From Natronorubrum daqingense (GTDB lineage: Archaea > Halobacteriota > Halobacteria > Halobacteriales > Natrialbaceae): a DNA stretch of 64,000 nt. Under the pieces are notes generated by a model. It did no database searches. It was given only the letters and a program-made list of their open reading frames with translations, and was not told where the DNA came from. Position numbers and translations under genes: made by a program. Shown here in pieces: positions 55,381 through 63,786 of the stretch (position 1 is the stretch's first letter; every line of letters begins with the position of its first letter). The stretch lies in NCBI RefSeq assembly GCF_001971705.1, contig NZ_CP019327.1:3038001-3102000 (forward strand), read 5' to 3'.

Positions 55381-58300
55381 ATGAGTCAGGCGACGCTGTC
55401 AGATCGTCCGTATGCGAACTCGAATCTCTTCTCCGGGCACTATCTCGACGAGCGGATTCAGGATCGCGAGGAGTGGGACTGCGATGGGGATGCGGAGGAG
55501 GCGATGGCTGCGCTTCAATCGCTGTACGACCTCGAGTCGGGGTTAGTCGAGGGATACAAGGAAGATCCGCTGATCGACAACTGGATCGACGAGGTGCTCG
55601 ACGTGCTCGGTTTCGGGACGAACGTGGAGACGACGCTGCCCGACGGTGGGGGCTACGTCGACGTGTTGCTGTTCGACGATCCGGAGGCGCGACGGGACGC
55701 TGCAGAGGTCTATCTAAGCACCGAAGAATCGTCGGATCTGTTCGAGCGCGGGATCGGTCTCGTCGAGGCCAAACAGTGGGATGCCGACTTTTCGGCTCGA
55801 TTCAGCGAGCAGCGACCGTATCGAAACGCCTCTCACCAGATCAAACACTACCTCGAGCGGACGCCCGAGTCGATCCAGTGGGGCGTACTGACGAACGGTC
55901 GGAAGTGGCGACTCTACGGGACCAAGGATTACGAGACGCAGACGTACTACGAGGTCGACTTGCCGGAACTGCTCGAGCGTGGTGATCTCGAGGCGTTCAA
56001 ATACTTCTACCTGTTTTTCCGTCCGGCGGCGTTTCAGGCGAGTGGCGGGACGACGTTCCTCGATTCGGTCCGGTCGGAAAGCGAGACGGTCGCCCAGGAG
56101 TTAGGAGAGGACCTCCAGGATAACGTCTTCACCGCGGTGCGGGTGCTCGGACGCGGGTTCGTCGAGACGAACGACCTCGCGATCGACCCCGACGACGAGA
56201 AGAGGTTGGGGGAACTCAAAGAGCAGTCGCTCGTGCTCCTCTATCGGCTGATGTTCGTCCTCTACGCGGAATCGCGGGGCCTGATCCACCCGAAGGGACA
56301 GGATGCGGTTTCGGAGTACGAGGACAACTTCAGTCTGGACGAACTGCGTCTCGAGATTCACGAGGAGATCGGCGAGGTCGACGACGGGTTCGACACCTAC
56401 AGCGAGTACTCCACGACGATGTGGAGTCGACTCGAGGACCTGTTTCGGTTGGTCGACGAGGGCGAGGAGTCACTCGGCATTCCGCCGTACAACGGCGGGC
56501 TGTTCAACACCGAGAAACACGGGTTTCTGACGGACCACGAGGTGAGCAACCGGTACCTCGCGGAGGTCATCTATCGAATTTCGACGACCGAGAACGACGA
56601 GGGTCGGTACGTGTTGGCCGACTACGCGGATCTCGATACGCGACATCTCGGGAGCGTCTACGAAGGGTTGCTCGAGCACCAGTTTCGGATCGCGCCGGCG
56701 GACTACGCCGCGGTGACGGACGACGGCGGCGAGATTTGGAAACCGGCCACGGAGGTGTCGGTGGCGGAAGCGGTCGAAACCGTCGACGAGGGTGGGCTCT
56801 ACGTGGTCAACGACGAAGGGGAGCGAAAGGCCACGGGGGCGTACTACACGCCGGATTACGTGGTGACCTACATCGTCGAGGAGACGGTCGATCCGTTGAT
56901 CGACGAGATCCGGACGGACTTACAGGAGCAGGGCTTCGAGCCGGGAACGCACGAGTACCTCGGGGCCTTTTACCGTCGGGTGTTGGATCTCAAGGTTCTC
57001 GACCCCGCGATGGGCAGTGGCCACTTCCTCACGCGGGCGACGGAGTATCTCGCCCAGCAGGTGATGGAGGAGGTGCGCGAGATCGAGGAGGCGACGGCGT
57101 TCGACGAGCAGCGGGTTCGTCGGGACGTCGCGAAGGAGTGTATCTACGGCGTCGACCTGAACGGAATGGCGGTCGAACTCGCCAAGCTGTCGATGTGGCT
57201 CGAGACGCTCGCGGCGGATCAGCCACTGGCGTTTCTGGATCACCACCTCAAGGCGGGCAACTCGTTGGTCGGCTCGGACGTGACGGACGTGCTCTCGAGT
57301 GACACCGAATCCAACGACGGACAGTTGACCCTCCAGCAGGCGTTGGCTCGAGTTCGACAGGATACCTTAGAGCACGTCATGGAGCGGATGCAGGAGCTAC
57401 TCGAGATCGACAACGAGACGCTCGAGGACATCAAGTCGATGGAGGAGTTGTACGACGAGGTGCGCGCCGATCCGTTCTATCAGCGCCTCTTCGAGTTGAC
57501 GAACGTCCACACGGCCGAACGCTTCGATCTGGACGTGCCCGAGGGGGCTTACGAGCGCATGGCTCGAGCGATCGACGACGAGGACGAGTGGCTCGAGGTT
57601 CGAGAGGAGGGCTGGTTCAAGTCTGCGCAGGCCATGTGTACCGAGGAGGCGTTTTTCCACTGGGAGTTGGAGTATCCGGAGGTGTTCTTCGATGAAGACG
57701 GGGAGAAGCGGGAAGATGCTGGGTTTGATGTGGTGATTGGGAACCCGCCTTGGGTTTCAAACTGGGAACTGACAGAGAGTAGTGATCAGATTGTATCTAC
57801 GCTGGAATCTCTGTATCCAGAGGTGACCTCAGGACATTGGGATTTATTTGTTCCATTCTGTTACCGAGCAGCAACATTAGCAAGGACTGAAGGTCGACAT
57901 TCTTTTATCACACCAACTTCACTAGGGACTGAAAAATATGGGACGAAAATACGTAAGAAGTTCGTCGATGATTGGACAATACATCAATTAGTACACTTCG
58001 GAGAACATCAGATATTCAGTGAGGTTGATAGACAATATCTAATTTACATGCTGTCCACAGAAAACAATGAAAATTGCAAAACAAAACTGACGAAGTTTAA
58101 TGACCCGGGTTTCGCTGCTACAGCAAGGATTCCTCAGGCCAATTTCTCAGAGTATTCGAATTATTCGCTTCGTCCATCTCTAGCGACTACTGATGTCGAA
58201 CTTAAGAAGAAGGTTGACAAAGAAAGTATTCCTACTGGGCGAATTTGCTGTGTGAACGTTGGAGTAGTTGCACATGCTGCGTCCGACAGCGAACTGGATT

Positions 58301-59463
58301 TCAAGAAAGATGATGTAATCTCCCAAGATCCCCAAGATGGATATAAACAGTATGTCGAGGGAAGCAATATATCTAGATACTTGATCAACTGGGAAGGAGA
58401 ATACATTGACTATGAGTCCAAGAAAAGCCATTTCCACCGACCCAAATACTCAGAATTATTTGAGTCTGAAAAAATTGTCATCCCGAGAGTGAGTGGTGCT
58501 GATAATAGAATCGAAGCCTCTTTTGACAAGAATGGATATTACAATAATGATAATGTGACGAACGTTGTCCCTTGGACAGATAAAATCCTGGATAAACAGT
58601 CGCCGAAAAATTTTGACCCGTTAAACGATACAGAGGCGTTCAGTCTATATTCGATTTCCGGGGTACTCAATTCTAATCTCATCACGTATTATTTCTCTCA
58701 ATTCCTAGCGACGGGAACACTACAGGGGAGTTATTCCAGTATATACCCTGACGATATTCGAAAAATACCGATTCATTCCGATTTGTCAGAAGACTCTGAC
58801 TTAGTAACAGAGTTGACAAGGTCGGTTGAAAAAATAATACAATTTCGAGAAACCGAAAATTCGCTTAATCTCGCTCTGCTTGACCACCTCGGCTCTTATT
58901 CCAATGAGGTATCCGTCTCGGAAGTTGGATTCATCCAGCCAACAGAAGGAGCTGCCGACTCCATCCTCACCGACACCGCCGAAGACCGCGAAAACCTTCG
59001 CGTTGGCACTGTCGAAATCGAACGCCAATCCCCCGACTCCCTCGAGATTCACCTCACAGCCCGGTACAAACCCGAAAACGAGGACGAGTACGAAACCGAC
59101 CGCTGGGGCTACACCGAAACCGACCCCGAACCCGCCCTCGAGATTTCCGACCTCACGGAAACCGAAGCCGACCTGATCGAGGCGTTCGTCCCCGTCGCCG
59201 TCGACGAAGCCGGTGGGTTTGCGAACTTCCGTGAAACCGCGACCAAGAACGACTCGCTCGTGGATCGCCTGCGAAAGCTCACTCTCCCCGCCGTCGACGA
59301 CGTTCGAGACGGGTTGGAAAGCTATCTCAAGACGAAAGCACGGGCCGAGGAACTCGAGGCGAAGATCGAGAAAACGGACGAACTGATCGACGAGATTGTG
59401 TACGAACTGTACGGATTGACCGAGGAGGAAATCGAGATCGTCGAAGAAGCGGTTGAGAAGTAG
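55381..59463 (+). CDS. Type IIG restriction-modification enzyme (Eco57I-like, single chain)
   Basis: A 1360-residue protein uniting nuclease, methyltransferase and specificity parts. The PD-(D/E)xK nuclease is N-terminal (Asp94 in GYVDVLLFD; Glu129-Ala-Lys131 in GLVEAKQW). A helical linker follows; the adenine-N6 methylase has SAM motif I DPAMGSGHFL (541-550) and motif IV NPPW (788-791). Beyond that to about residue 1180 lies the target-recognition region, then a conserved helical end. DNA for about 57740-58930 is AT-rich (for example 19 G+C in 58021-58080) against GC-rich flanks (39 of 60 in 57541-57600), showing a swapped specificity segment. It begins 60 bases after copA on the same strand. 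It should methylate and cut at one recognition site; no separate partner is needed. Confidence 0.93.
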   Translation: MSQATLSDRPYANSNLFSGHYLDERIQDREEWDCDGDAEEAMAALQSLYDLESGLVEGYKEDPLIDNWIDEVLDVLGFGTNVETTLPDGGGYVDVLLFDDPEARRDAAEVYLSTEESSDLFERGIGLVEAKQWDADFSARFSEQRPYRNASHQIKHYLERTPESIQWGVLTNGRKWRLYGTKDYETQTYYEVDLPELLERGDLEAFKYFYLFFRPAAFQASGGTTFLDSVRSESETVAQELGEDLQDNVFTAVRVLGRGFVETNDLAIDPDDEKRLGELKEQSLVLLYRLMFVLYAESRGLIHPKGQDAVSEYEDNFSLDELRLEIHEEIGEVDDGFDTYSEYSTTMWSRLEDLFRLVDEGEESLGIPPYNGGLFNTEKHGFLTDHEVSNRYLAEVIYRISTTENDEGRYVLADYADLDTRHLGSVYEGLLEHQFRIAPADYAAVTDDGGEIWKPATEVSVAEAVETVDEGGLYVVNDEGERKATGAYYTPDYVVTYIVEETVDPLIDEIRTDLQEQGFEPGTHEYLGAFYRRVLDLKVLDPAMGSGHFLTRATEYLAQQVMEEVREIEEATAFDEQRVRRDVAKECIYGVDLNGMAVELAKLSMWLETLAADQPLAFLDHHLKAGNSLVGSDVTDVLSSDTESNDGQLTLQQALARVRQDTLEHVMERMQELLEIDNETLEDIKSMEELYDEVRADPFYQRLFELTNVHTAERFDLDVPEGAYERMARAIDDEDEWLEVREEGWFKSAQAMCTEEAFFHWELEYPEVFFDEDGEKREDAGFDVVIGNPPWVSNWELTESSDQIVSTLESLYPEVTSGHWDLFVPFCYRAATLARTEGRHSFITPTSLGTEKYGTKIRKKFVDDWTIHQLVHFGEHQIFSEVDRQYLIYMLSTENNENCKTKLTKFNDPGFAATARIPQANFSEYSNYSLRPSLATTDVELKKKVDKESIPTGRICCVNVGVVAHAASDSELDFKKDDVISQDPQDGYKQYVEGSNISRYLINWEGEYIDYESKKSHFHRPKYSELFESEKIVIPRVSGADNRIEASFDKNGYYNNDNVTNVVPWTDKILDKQSPKNFDPLNDTEAFSLYSISGVLNSNLITYYFSQFLATGTLQGSYSSIYPDDIRKIPIHSDLSEDSDLVTELTRSVEKIIQFRETENSLNLALLDHLGSYSNEVSVSEVGFIQPTEGAADSILTDTAEDRENLRVGTVEIERQSPDSLEIHLTARYKPENEDEYETDRWGYTETDPEPALEISDLTETEADLIEAFVPVAVDEAGGFANFRETATKNDSLVDRLRKLTLPAVDDVRDGLESYLKTKARAEELEAKIEKTDELIDEIVYELYGLTEEEIEIVEEAVEK

Positions 59464-59493
59464 GACCGCGAGCGACCACCGGAAGCGAGCGGC

Positions 59494-59499
59494 TTTTTT
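59494..59499 (+). terminator. T6 tract after the Type IIG gene
   Basis: Six T residues 31 bases beyond the stop, following a GC-rich stretch; plausible transcript end. Confidence 0.45.
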
Positions 59500-59676
59500 G
59501 GCCCAGGTTTTTGCGCGATGGGTGAGCGAAGTGAACCCGAGCGGAAAACGGTGGATCTGAGATCGTCGAAGAGGCTGTCGGCGAGTAGCCTGATTGCCGA
59601 CGAGCAACGGATTATTCTCGAGTCACGCGTACGGGCCGACTCCTCGCATTTTCCGGCCGACGGATGGTGGTGTGTC

Positions 59677-59757
59677 ATACGGTCTGCTGTACGTCAGTAC
59701 CGGTGCAACTGCAGACGGGTCGCGGTTGCACCGGTACACAGTTACAGCAGACCGTAT
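59677..59757. repeat. 81-base imperfect palindrome
   Basis: Outer arms ATACGGTCTGCTGT (59677-59690) and ACAGCAGACCGTAT (59744-59757) pair perfectly over 14 bp; inner arms TACCGGTGCAAC (59698-59709) and GTTGCACCGGTA (59725-59736) pair over 12 bp; 7-base internal mismatched stretches and a 15-base loop separate them. It could form a long hairpin or cruciform. Confidence 0.85.
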
Positions 59758-59832
59758 CAGGGTGGTTCGATTTGCCGGCGTTCGAAATATCGAGGAGTCG
59801 GCTGGCCGCCGCCACTCGAGCCCGTCTGTCGA

Positions 59833-59997
59833 TTACTCGCGCTCGAGGTGTGGCGGCGTAACGCGACAGCCACAGGGCGTCGACGTGGCCTCGCTCGGTC
59901 CGGTGACGACCGTCGCGAGGACGGGGTCGCCACAGCGCGGACAGTCGGGGAACGCCGACCCGACTAATCCGTCTTCGGCGTCGTCGTCTCCCCTCAC
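59833..59997 (-). CDS. Small CPxCG-type zinc-finger protein (54 residues)
   Basis: Reading the minus strand from GTG 59997 to TAA 59833 gives 54 residues with a clear four-Cys zinc site: FPDCPRCGDP, then PCGCRVTPPHLERE at the end. Haloarchaea encode many such microproteins, several linked to stress, biofilm or swarming phenotypes in Haloferax, but this one's role is unknown. An in-frame GTG at 60006 is an alternative start; GGTGG just before GTG 59997 may serve as a ribosome site. A TATA-like GGATATAAA on the minus strand at 60060-60068 is a possible promoter. Confidence 0.7.
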   Translation of the reverse strand: MRGDDDAEDGLVGSAFPDCPRCGDPVLATVVTGPSEATSTPCGCRVTPPHLERE

Positions 59998-60059
59998 GTA
60001 GACCACCGTTTCGGGGCCGCTGCGGGTGCTCGAGGTCGATACGACTGGGTGCCGGGATG

Positions 60060-60068
60060 TTTATATCC
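60060..60068. promoter_or_regulatory. Near-symmetrical TATA box between divergent small genes
   Basis: TTTATATCC reads as a TATA element both ways. On plus it is 20-28 bases before ATG 60088; on minus it is 54-62 bases before GTG 60006. Confidence 0.45.
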
Positions 60069-60087
60069 CGCGAGGAGTGATGTAATC

Positions 60088-60219
60088 ATGGCTTTGAACC
60101 GACGTGGTTGGAAGCCAGTCTCGGGTGGTTCCAGCACCCGGGGCGTTTCGATACCCCCGTCGGAGACGGCTTCCGTGCTAATTGTTGGACTATTGTCTCT
60201 TATATCTACCGACAAGTGA
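60088..60219 (+). CDS. Possible 43-residue leaderless ORF
   Basis: ATG 60088 stands at leaderless distance from the TATA box at 60060 and opens 43 codons ending TGA 60219. The product starts MALNRRGWKPVSGGSSTRGV and ends in a short hydrophobic stretch (VLIVGLLSLIS). No family is recognised. The alternative is a structured non-coding RNA: CCCGGGGCGTTTCGATACCC with the following CCG can fold as a hairpin. Confidence 0.3.
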   Translation: MALNRRGWKPVSGGSSTRGVSIPPSETASVLIVGLLSLISTDK

Positions 60220-60290
60220 CGGGAAATTACTGCGAATATGGGCTCGAGGCGACGCACTCGAGACTCACTCGGTTTTACAGGGAGCAAGAG

Positions 60291-60297
60291 TTTTATC
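60291..60297 (+). promoter_or_regulatory. TATA box for the vapBC-type pair
   Basis: TTTTATC lies 35-41 bases before ATG 60332, giving a predicted leader of roughly ten bases. Confidence 0.45.
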
Positions 60298-60331
60298 TGT
60301 CAACGCAGTAGTGGGTATACGGTGGTCAAAA

Positions 60332-60601
60332 ATGGGAAACACGTCAAACGAAGCAAATCGGGGCGAAACGCTCTCGCTCACGGTAGACGACCGGGGGCGG
60401 GTGACGCTCCCCAAGGAAATCAGGGAGCGACTCGGAATCGAATCGAACGACGAGATCCCCGCGACCCTCGTCGGTTCTGTACTCGAGGTTAACCCGAAAC
60501 CGAGTTCGAAGCTGGAGACGGCAACGGCAGACCGAGACGACTGGACGAACACGACTCCGGTTGATGCCGGAGAGACGCTCTTCGGGCCGATGGATCGGTG
60601 A
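60332..60601 (+). CDS. AbrB/MazE-family antitoxin (VapB type)
   Basis: An 89-residue protein. The swapped-hairpin AbrB domain spans about residues 12-55: LSLTVDDRGRVTLPKEIRER, then LGIESNDEIPATLVGSVLEV. The C-terminal tail (WTNTTPVDAGETLFGPMDR) should bind and neutralise the toxin. It presumably represses its own promoter as a dimer. Upstream in-frame ATG 60182 is rejected since the AbrB start and the TATA box fit ATG 60332. The stop abuts the PIN-domain gene, the classic antitoxin-toxin order. Confidence 0.88.
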   Translation: MGNTSNEANRGETLSLTVDDRGRVTLPKEIRERLGIESNDEIPATLVGSVLEVNPKPSSKLETATADRDDWTNTTPVDAGETLFGPMDR

Positions 60602-61090
60602 GTGGACGAGATGAACGAGTCGCTACCGACCGAAGTCACGGTTCTCACTGACGTGAACGTTCTCGCGATCGGTCTGACCGACGATCACCCGGCGCACGAC
60701 GACGTGTATCCGTGGATCCAAAACGCTCTCGACGGGCCAAACGTGTTGCTCGTGTTCGATTACTACCCGCTGCGAGCGCAGTATCTCATGACGAGTAATT
60801 TCGGCGTGGATGCAGTTGCTGCGCGAAACGCCGTTCAATCGCTCGTGAGCAGCCCTGCCCGAATCGTGAGCGCCACTGAGACGACGCTGCTCGAGGCGTA
60901 TGATATTAGCGCCGAGAAAAATCACGACGTGTACGACGCCTTTATTTTGGCTCTTGCGCGGTCGTACGACGCAGATTATTTACTCACGACCGATGGTGAT
61001 TTTGACGACCTGTGTGCTGGTGAAGACGTGACGTACGTCAACCCAATTCCGACGGAGAAGCACGAAAAACTCACACTCATCGATGGGTAG
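60602..61090 (+). CDS. PIN-domain ribonuclease toxin (VapC type)
   Basis: A 162-residue protein directly after the antitoxin. GTG 60602 immediately follows the antitoxin stop; ATG 60611 is an alternative three codons on. PIN residues are visible: Asp in LTDVNVLAIGL, a Glu in TETTLLEAYD, Asp in DVYDAFILALARSYDADYLL and the final DGDFDDL acidic cluster. It should be a Mg2+-dependent RNase attacking tRNA or rRNA when freed from VapB. Codon usage matches the surroundings, so it is not obviously recent. Confidence 0.88.
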   Translation: MDEMNESLPTEVTVLTDVNVLAIGLTDDHPAHDDVYPWIQNALDGPNVLLVFDYYPLRAQYLMTSNFGVDAVAARNAVQSLVSSPARIVSATETTLLEAYDISAEKNHDVYDAFILALARSYDADYLLTTDGDFDDLCAGEDVTYVNPIPTEKHEKLTLIDG

Positions 61091-61306
61091 CCAAATTTAC
61101 GATTCAGACGGTCTGTTGTGATTTGTTATCTTTGATCGCTGCCACAGTTGACCGATCATCGGTAAAACGTTACAACGATCCGTACCAGACGGCAACTCCC
61201 GGATATACGCACGCCCATACCAGTAGTCCCACAACTGAATCGCGTTTTCACGACCACATACTCAACTCCCAGTCGGGTCGCTAACACTCGAGTGTGCGAC
61301 CGTCTG

Positions 61307-62335
61307 TTAGACCGCGTCGGGGAACAGCGCCTCCGCGACCAGGAACGTCACGTAGGCCTCGACGAACGCGGCGAGTACGAGCACCAGCCAGGCGAAGACG
61401 ACCAGCGCGAGCGTCCCCACGAGATACCGTTTCGTGAACAGCGCGTCTCGAGTTCCCGCGAGTCGTTCCCCGGCGCGGTAGAGGAACCGAAAGCCCACGC
61501 CGGCGGCGACGAACAGCGCCGTCAGTTCGAAGATGCCGTGGGGGGCGAGCAGGGCAACGACGATTCCGAACCCGCTTTCCATGCCGGTGAACGCGGCGAT
61601 ATTCCCGACGATGACGCCGTTGAAGACCATGATGACGAACGTGAAGAAGCCGAGCGTGAGCGCGCCGAAAATCGACGCCAGAAACGGCGGCGTGTTGTTG
61701 ACGATGAAGAACGTCGCCGAGAGTTCGATGGTCTCCTCGTCGGCCAACTCACCCTCGCCGCCGGGGAGTTCGTCCTCGCCTAACTCCTCGGCGACGATCT
61801 CGAGCAACAGATCGATCAGGTTGATCCCGGCGGCGTAGAGCAGGGCTCCGACGAGGATACCGAACGCGAACAGTCCGGCCGAAAATCCGACGTACCGTCG
61901 GTGCTCGGACCAGGCGTCGTCGAGGTAGCCGAAAATCAGCGGGAACGACCGGCCGGCGACGGCAATCAACCCGAAGCCCGCGCCGAGGACGACGGCCCCG
62001 GCCGTAGCCGTCGGGGCCTCGTAGGTGCCGAAAATCGCCGCTGCGGTCGCCAGCGAGATCACCGCCAGCGCAGCCGAGAGCAGCGTCCAGTTGCGAATCG
62101 CCGCCGAATCCGGCGGGTCCGCCGGTGACGGATCGCGGTCTCGTCCCGGGTCCCCCGCCGGAGCCGGACTCGAGGACCGTCCTCGCCCATCGTCGTCGGC
62201 GAGGTCGACGGTCGGATGGTCCGACTCCCACGAGTCGTCTCGTTCGGATTCCCTGTCGGTCGCGACGCCGTACTCCTCGCGACGCTCCGATTCCGTCTCG
62301 GGCCAGCCGTCACGATCGTCATCGCTCCCGTTCAT
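61307..62335 (-). CDS. SpoIIM family membrane protein
   Basis: A 342-residue protein: an acidic, disordered N-terminus of about 105 residues (MNGSDDDRDGWPETESERRE onward), then hydrophobic helices with the SpoIIM pattern: FSAGLFAFGILVGALLYAAG, FFIVNNTPPFLASIFGALTL, then FNGVIVGNIAAF and LLAPHGIFELTALFVAAGVG. SpoIIM-type proteins (also called DUF95) are widespread in archaea; function outside spore formers is unknown, possibly membrane remodelling. Start ATG 62335 is chosen over an upstream extension that lacks haloarchaeal composition. Confidence 0.9.
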   Translation of the reverse strand: MNGSDDDRDGWPETESERREEYGVATDRESERDDSWESDHPTVDLADDDGRGRSSSPAPAGDPGRDRDPSPADPPDSAAIRNWTLLSAALAVISLATAAAIFGTYEAPTATAGAVVLGAGFGLIAVAGRSFPLIFGYLDDAWSEHRRYVGFSAGLFAFGILVGALLYAAGINLIDLLLEIVAEELGEDELPGGEGELADEETIELSATFFIVNNTPPFLASIFGALTLGFFTFVIMVFNGVIVGNIAAFTGMESGFGIVVALLAPHGIFELTALFVAAGVGFRFLYRAGERLAGTRDALFTKRYLVGTLALVVFAWLVLVLAAFVEAYVTFLVAEALFPDAV

Positions 62336-62400
62336 ACCTGTCCTGTCCACGAAAGCGAGGATAAATCCGCCGACTCCGTACACGCTCGCCGCTGTCCGAC

Positions 62401-63357
62401 TCACTCGAGGAGCCGACGACACTGTCGCCATAGCTGTCGCCGCCCGCGATCCTCCCCCAAGAGTCGAGCGTAATTCGACCCTGACTGCACCACCCACCGC
62501 AGCTTCTCGAGCGGCGCTCGTCGCCCGAAGCCGGCCTCGAGTGGCGCGTGACGGGCGTACGACGCTCGAAACGCCGCCCGAAGCCGTCGGCGTTCACCTC
62601 GAGACAGCCGTCCCGCGTAGCCGTCGACGAACCGAATCTCCGCTCGCGCGAGGGCGTACTCGGCGTGGGTGACGTGAGCGTTGCCCCAATCGAGGACGGC
62701 CGTGATCGCGCCGCTATCGTCGACTAGCAGGTTGCTGGGCTGGTAGTCGCCGTGTGTCAACACTGGCCGTCTGTCGTCGCCGCCGGCCGGCGGAACCGAG
62801 ATCGGGAGCTGCTCGCGGAGTGTATCCGAATCGACGGCGTGCCATCCCGCCGGCTCACGCAGGACGAGGTCGGTGCCGTTCTCTCCGCGGGCAAGCCCAC
62901 CGACGCGCTCGAACTCGAGTTCCGACATCCCATGCAGTCGCCCCAGGTGCGCCCCCGCGTCGGCCACCAGTCGCCGACGCACGGCAGGCTCGAGAGTAGC
63001 GTACCGAGGACCGGGATTCGTCCCCTCGAGGTACTCGTAACACGCCCATCGCTCGAGTGGGTCAGCCTCGCGCGCCGTTCCCGTCTCATCCACGATGTCC
63101 CCGAATGCCAACACGCTCGGAACGGGCAGCTCACTCCGCTGCTCGAGCAACTCGAGGACGGCGGGTTCGATCACGTCGCCGGTCCAGACGCTGGCTCCGC
63201 CGCGCTTGCAGACGAGTCGCTGCGGAACGTCGCCGCGAGCGTTCTCGAGTTCGACTACGGTCGTCTCGGCGACCGAGCCCGACTTGGGTTGCCAGCGGGT
63301 CCGAACGTCGGCGTCGAACGCCGTCGCGACGATTTGCTCGATAGGGTCGGTTGGCAT
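62401..63357 (-). CDS. Aminoglycoside phosphotransferase (APH) family kinase
   Basis: A 318-residue protein with the APH/choline-kinase fold. The catalytic loop is LTHGDYQPSNLLVDDSG with Asp and Asn, and the metal-binding segment AVLDWGNAHV provides the second Asp. The N-lobe is short (RLVCKRGGASVWTGDVIEPA with its Lys). Such kinases in archaea usually phosphorylate small alcohols or sugars rather than antibiotics. ATG 63357 (MPTDPIEQIVATAF) is favoured; GTG 63372 is five codons up. It lies in the same direction as the next two genes. Substrate unknown. Confidence 0.9.
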   Translation of the reverse strand: MPTDPIEQIVATAFDADVRTRWQPKSGSVAETTVVELENARGDVPQRLVCKRGGASVWTGDVIEPAVLELLEQRSELPVPSVLAFGDIVDETGTAREADPLERWACYEYLEGTNPGPRYATLEPAVRRRLVADAGAHLGRLHGMSELEFERVGGLARGENGTDLVLREPAGWHAVDSDTLREQLPISVPPAGGDDRRPVLTHGDYQPSNLLVDDSGAITAVLDWGNAHVTHAEYALARAEIRFVDGYAGRLSRGERRRLRAAFRASYARHAPLEAGFGRRAPLEKLRWVVQSGSNYARLLGEDRGRRQLWRQCRRLLE

Positions 63358-63453
63358 CGGTTCTGCGTCCACACTCGAGCAACGACGGCGTTTGCCGAAG
63401 GTGTTTGGCCGTCGCGAGTTGTCCCTCCGCTTTCCTCGAGCGCGGGGTCCGGC

Positions 63454-63786
63454 TCAGGGCTCGACGAACTCGAGCACCTCGAGGGTGTCCGTCGTCGCGT
63501 CGTACCAGGCCAGGTGCGCGCGAAGCGGCGGCACCTCGGTCGCGTCCGTGTTGTAGGTGATGAGGTCGCCCTCCTGAGTTAACGCGACGATCAGGTCACT
63601 GTCGGTGTCGACGTCACTCCCCTCGCCGATGGTCTCCTCGCCGCTCGGGATCGCGGCGTCGAGACCGCCGTCGGCCTCCTCGACGATCCGTAACGTGCCG
63701 GCTTCCTCGTCGACGGCGAGGTCGTACCACGGGTGGGAATCGGAGGGATCGCTCGAACTGGCGATCTCGCGGTACTCGACGTTCAT
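63454..63786 (-). CDS. Small acidic protein overlapping a lectin-like gene
   Basis: A 110-residue protein, start ATG 63786 (MNVEYREIASSSDPSDSHPW). It is beta-rich and acidic, with PWYDLAVDEEAGTLRIVEEA and DLIVALTQEGDLITYN. It resembles small proteins found after tail-fibre-type genes but I do not recognise a family. Its start overlaps the stop of the upstream gene by 4 bases (ATGA), so they are co-translated. Confidence 0.75.
   Translation of the reverse strand: MNVEYREIASSSDPSDSHPWYDLAVDEEAGTLRIVEEADGGLDAAIPSGEETIGEGSDVDTDSDLIVALTQEGDLITYNTDATEVPPLRAHLAWYDATTDTLEVLEFVEP

Larger units (their letters stand above)
59464..59832. other. Gene-free stretch downstream of the Type IIG gene
   Basis: About 370 bases containing the T-run terminator (59494-59499), the 81-base imperfect palindrome (59677-59757) and no recognisable gene. 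Confidence 0.55.

Noticed and set aside
60182-60331. Extended N-terminus for the AbrB-family antitoxin
   Set aside because: It would start upstream of the TATA box at 60291 and adds non-conserved residues before the AbrB domain.
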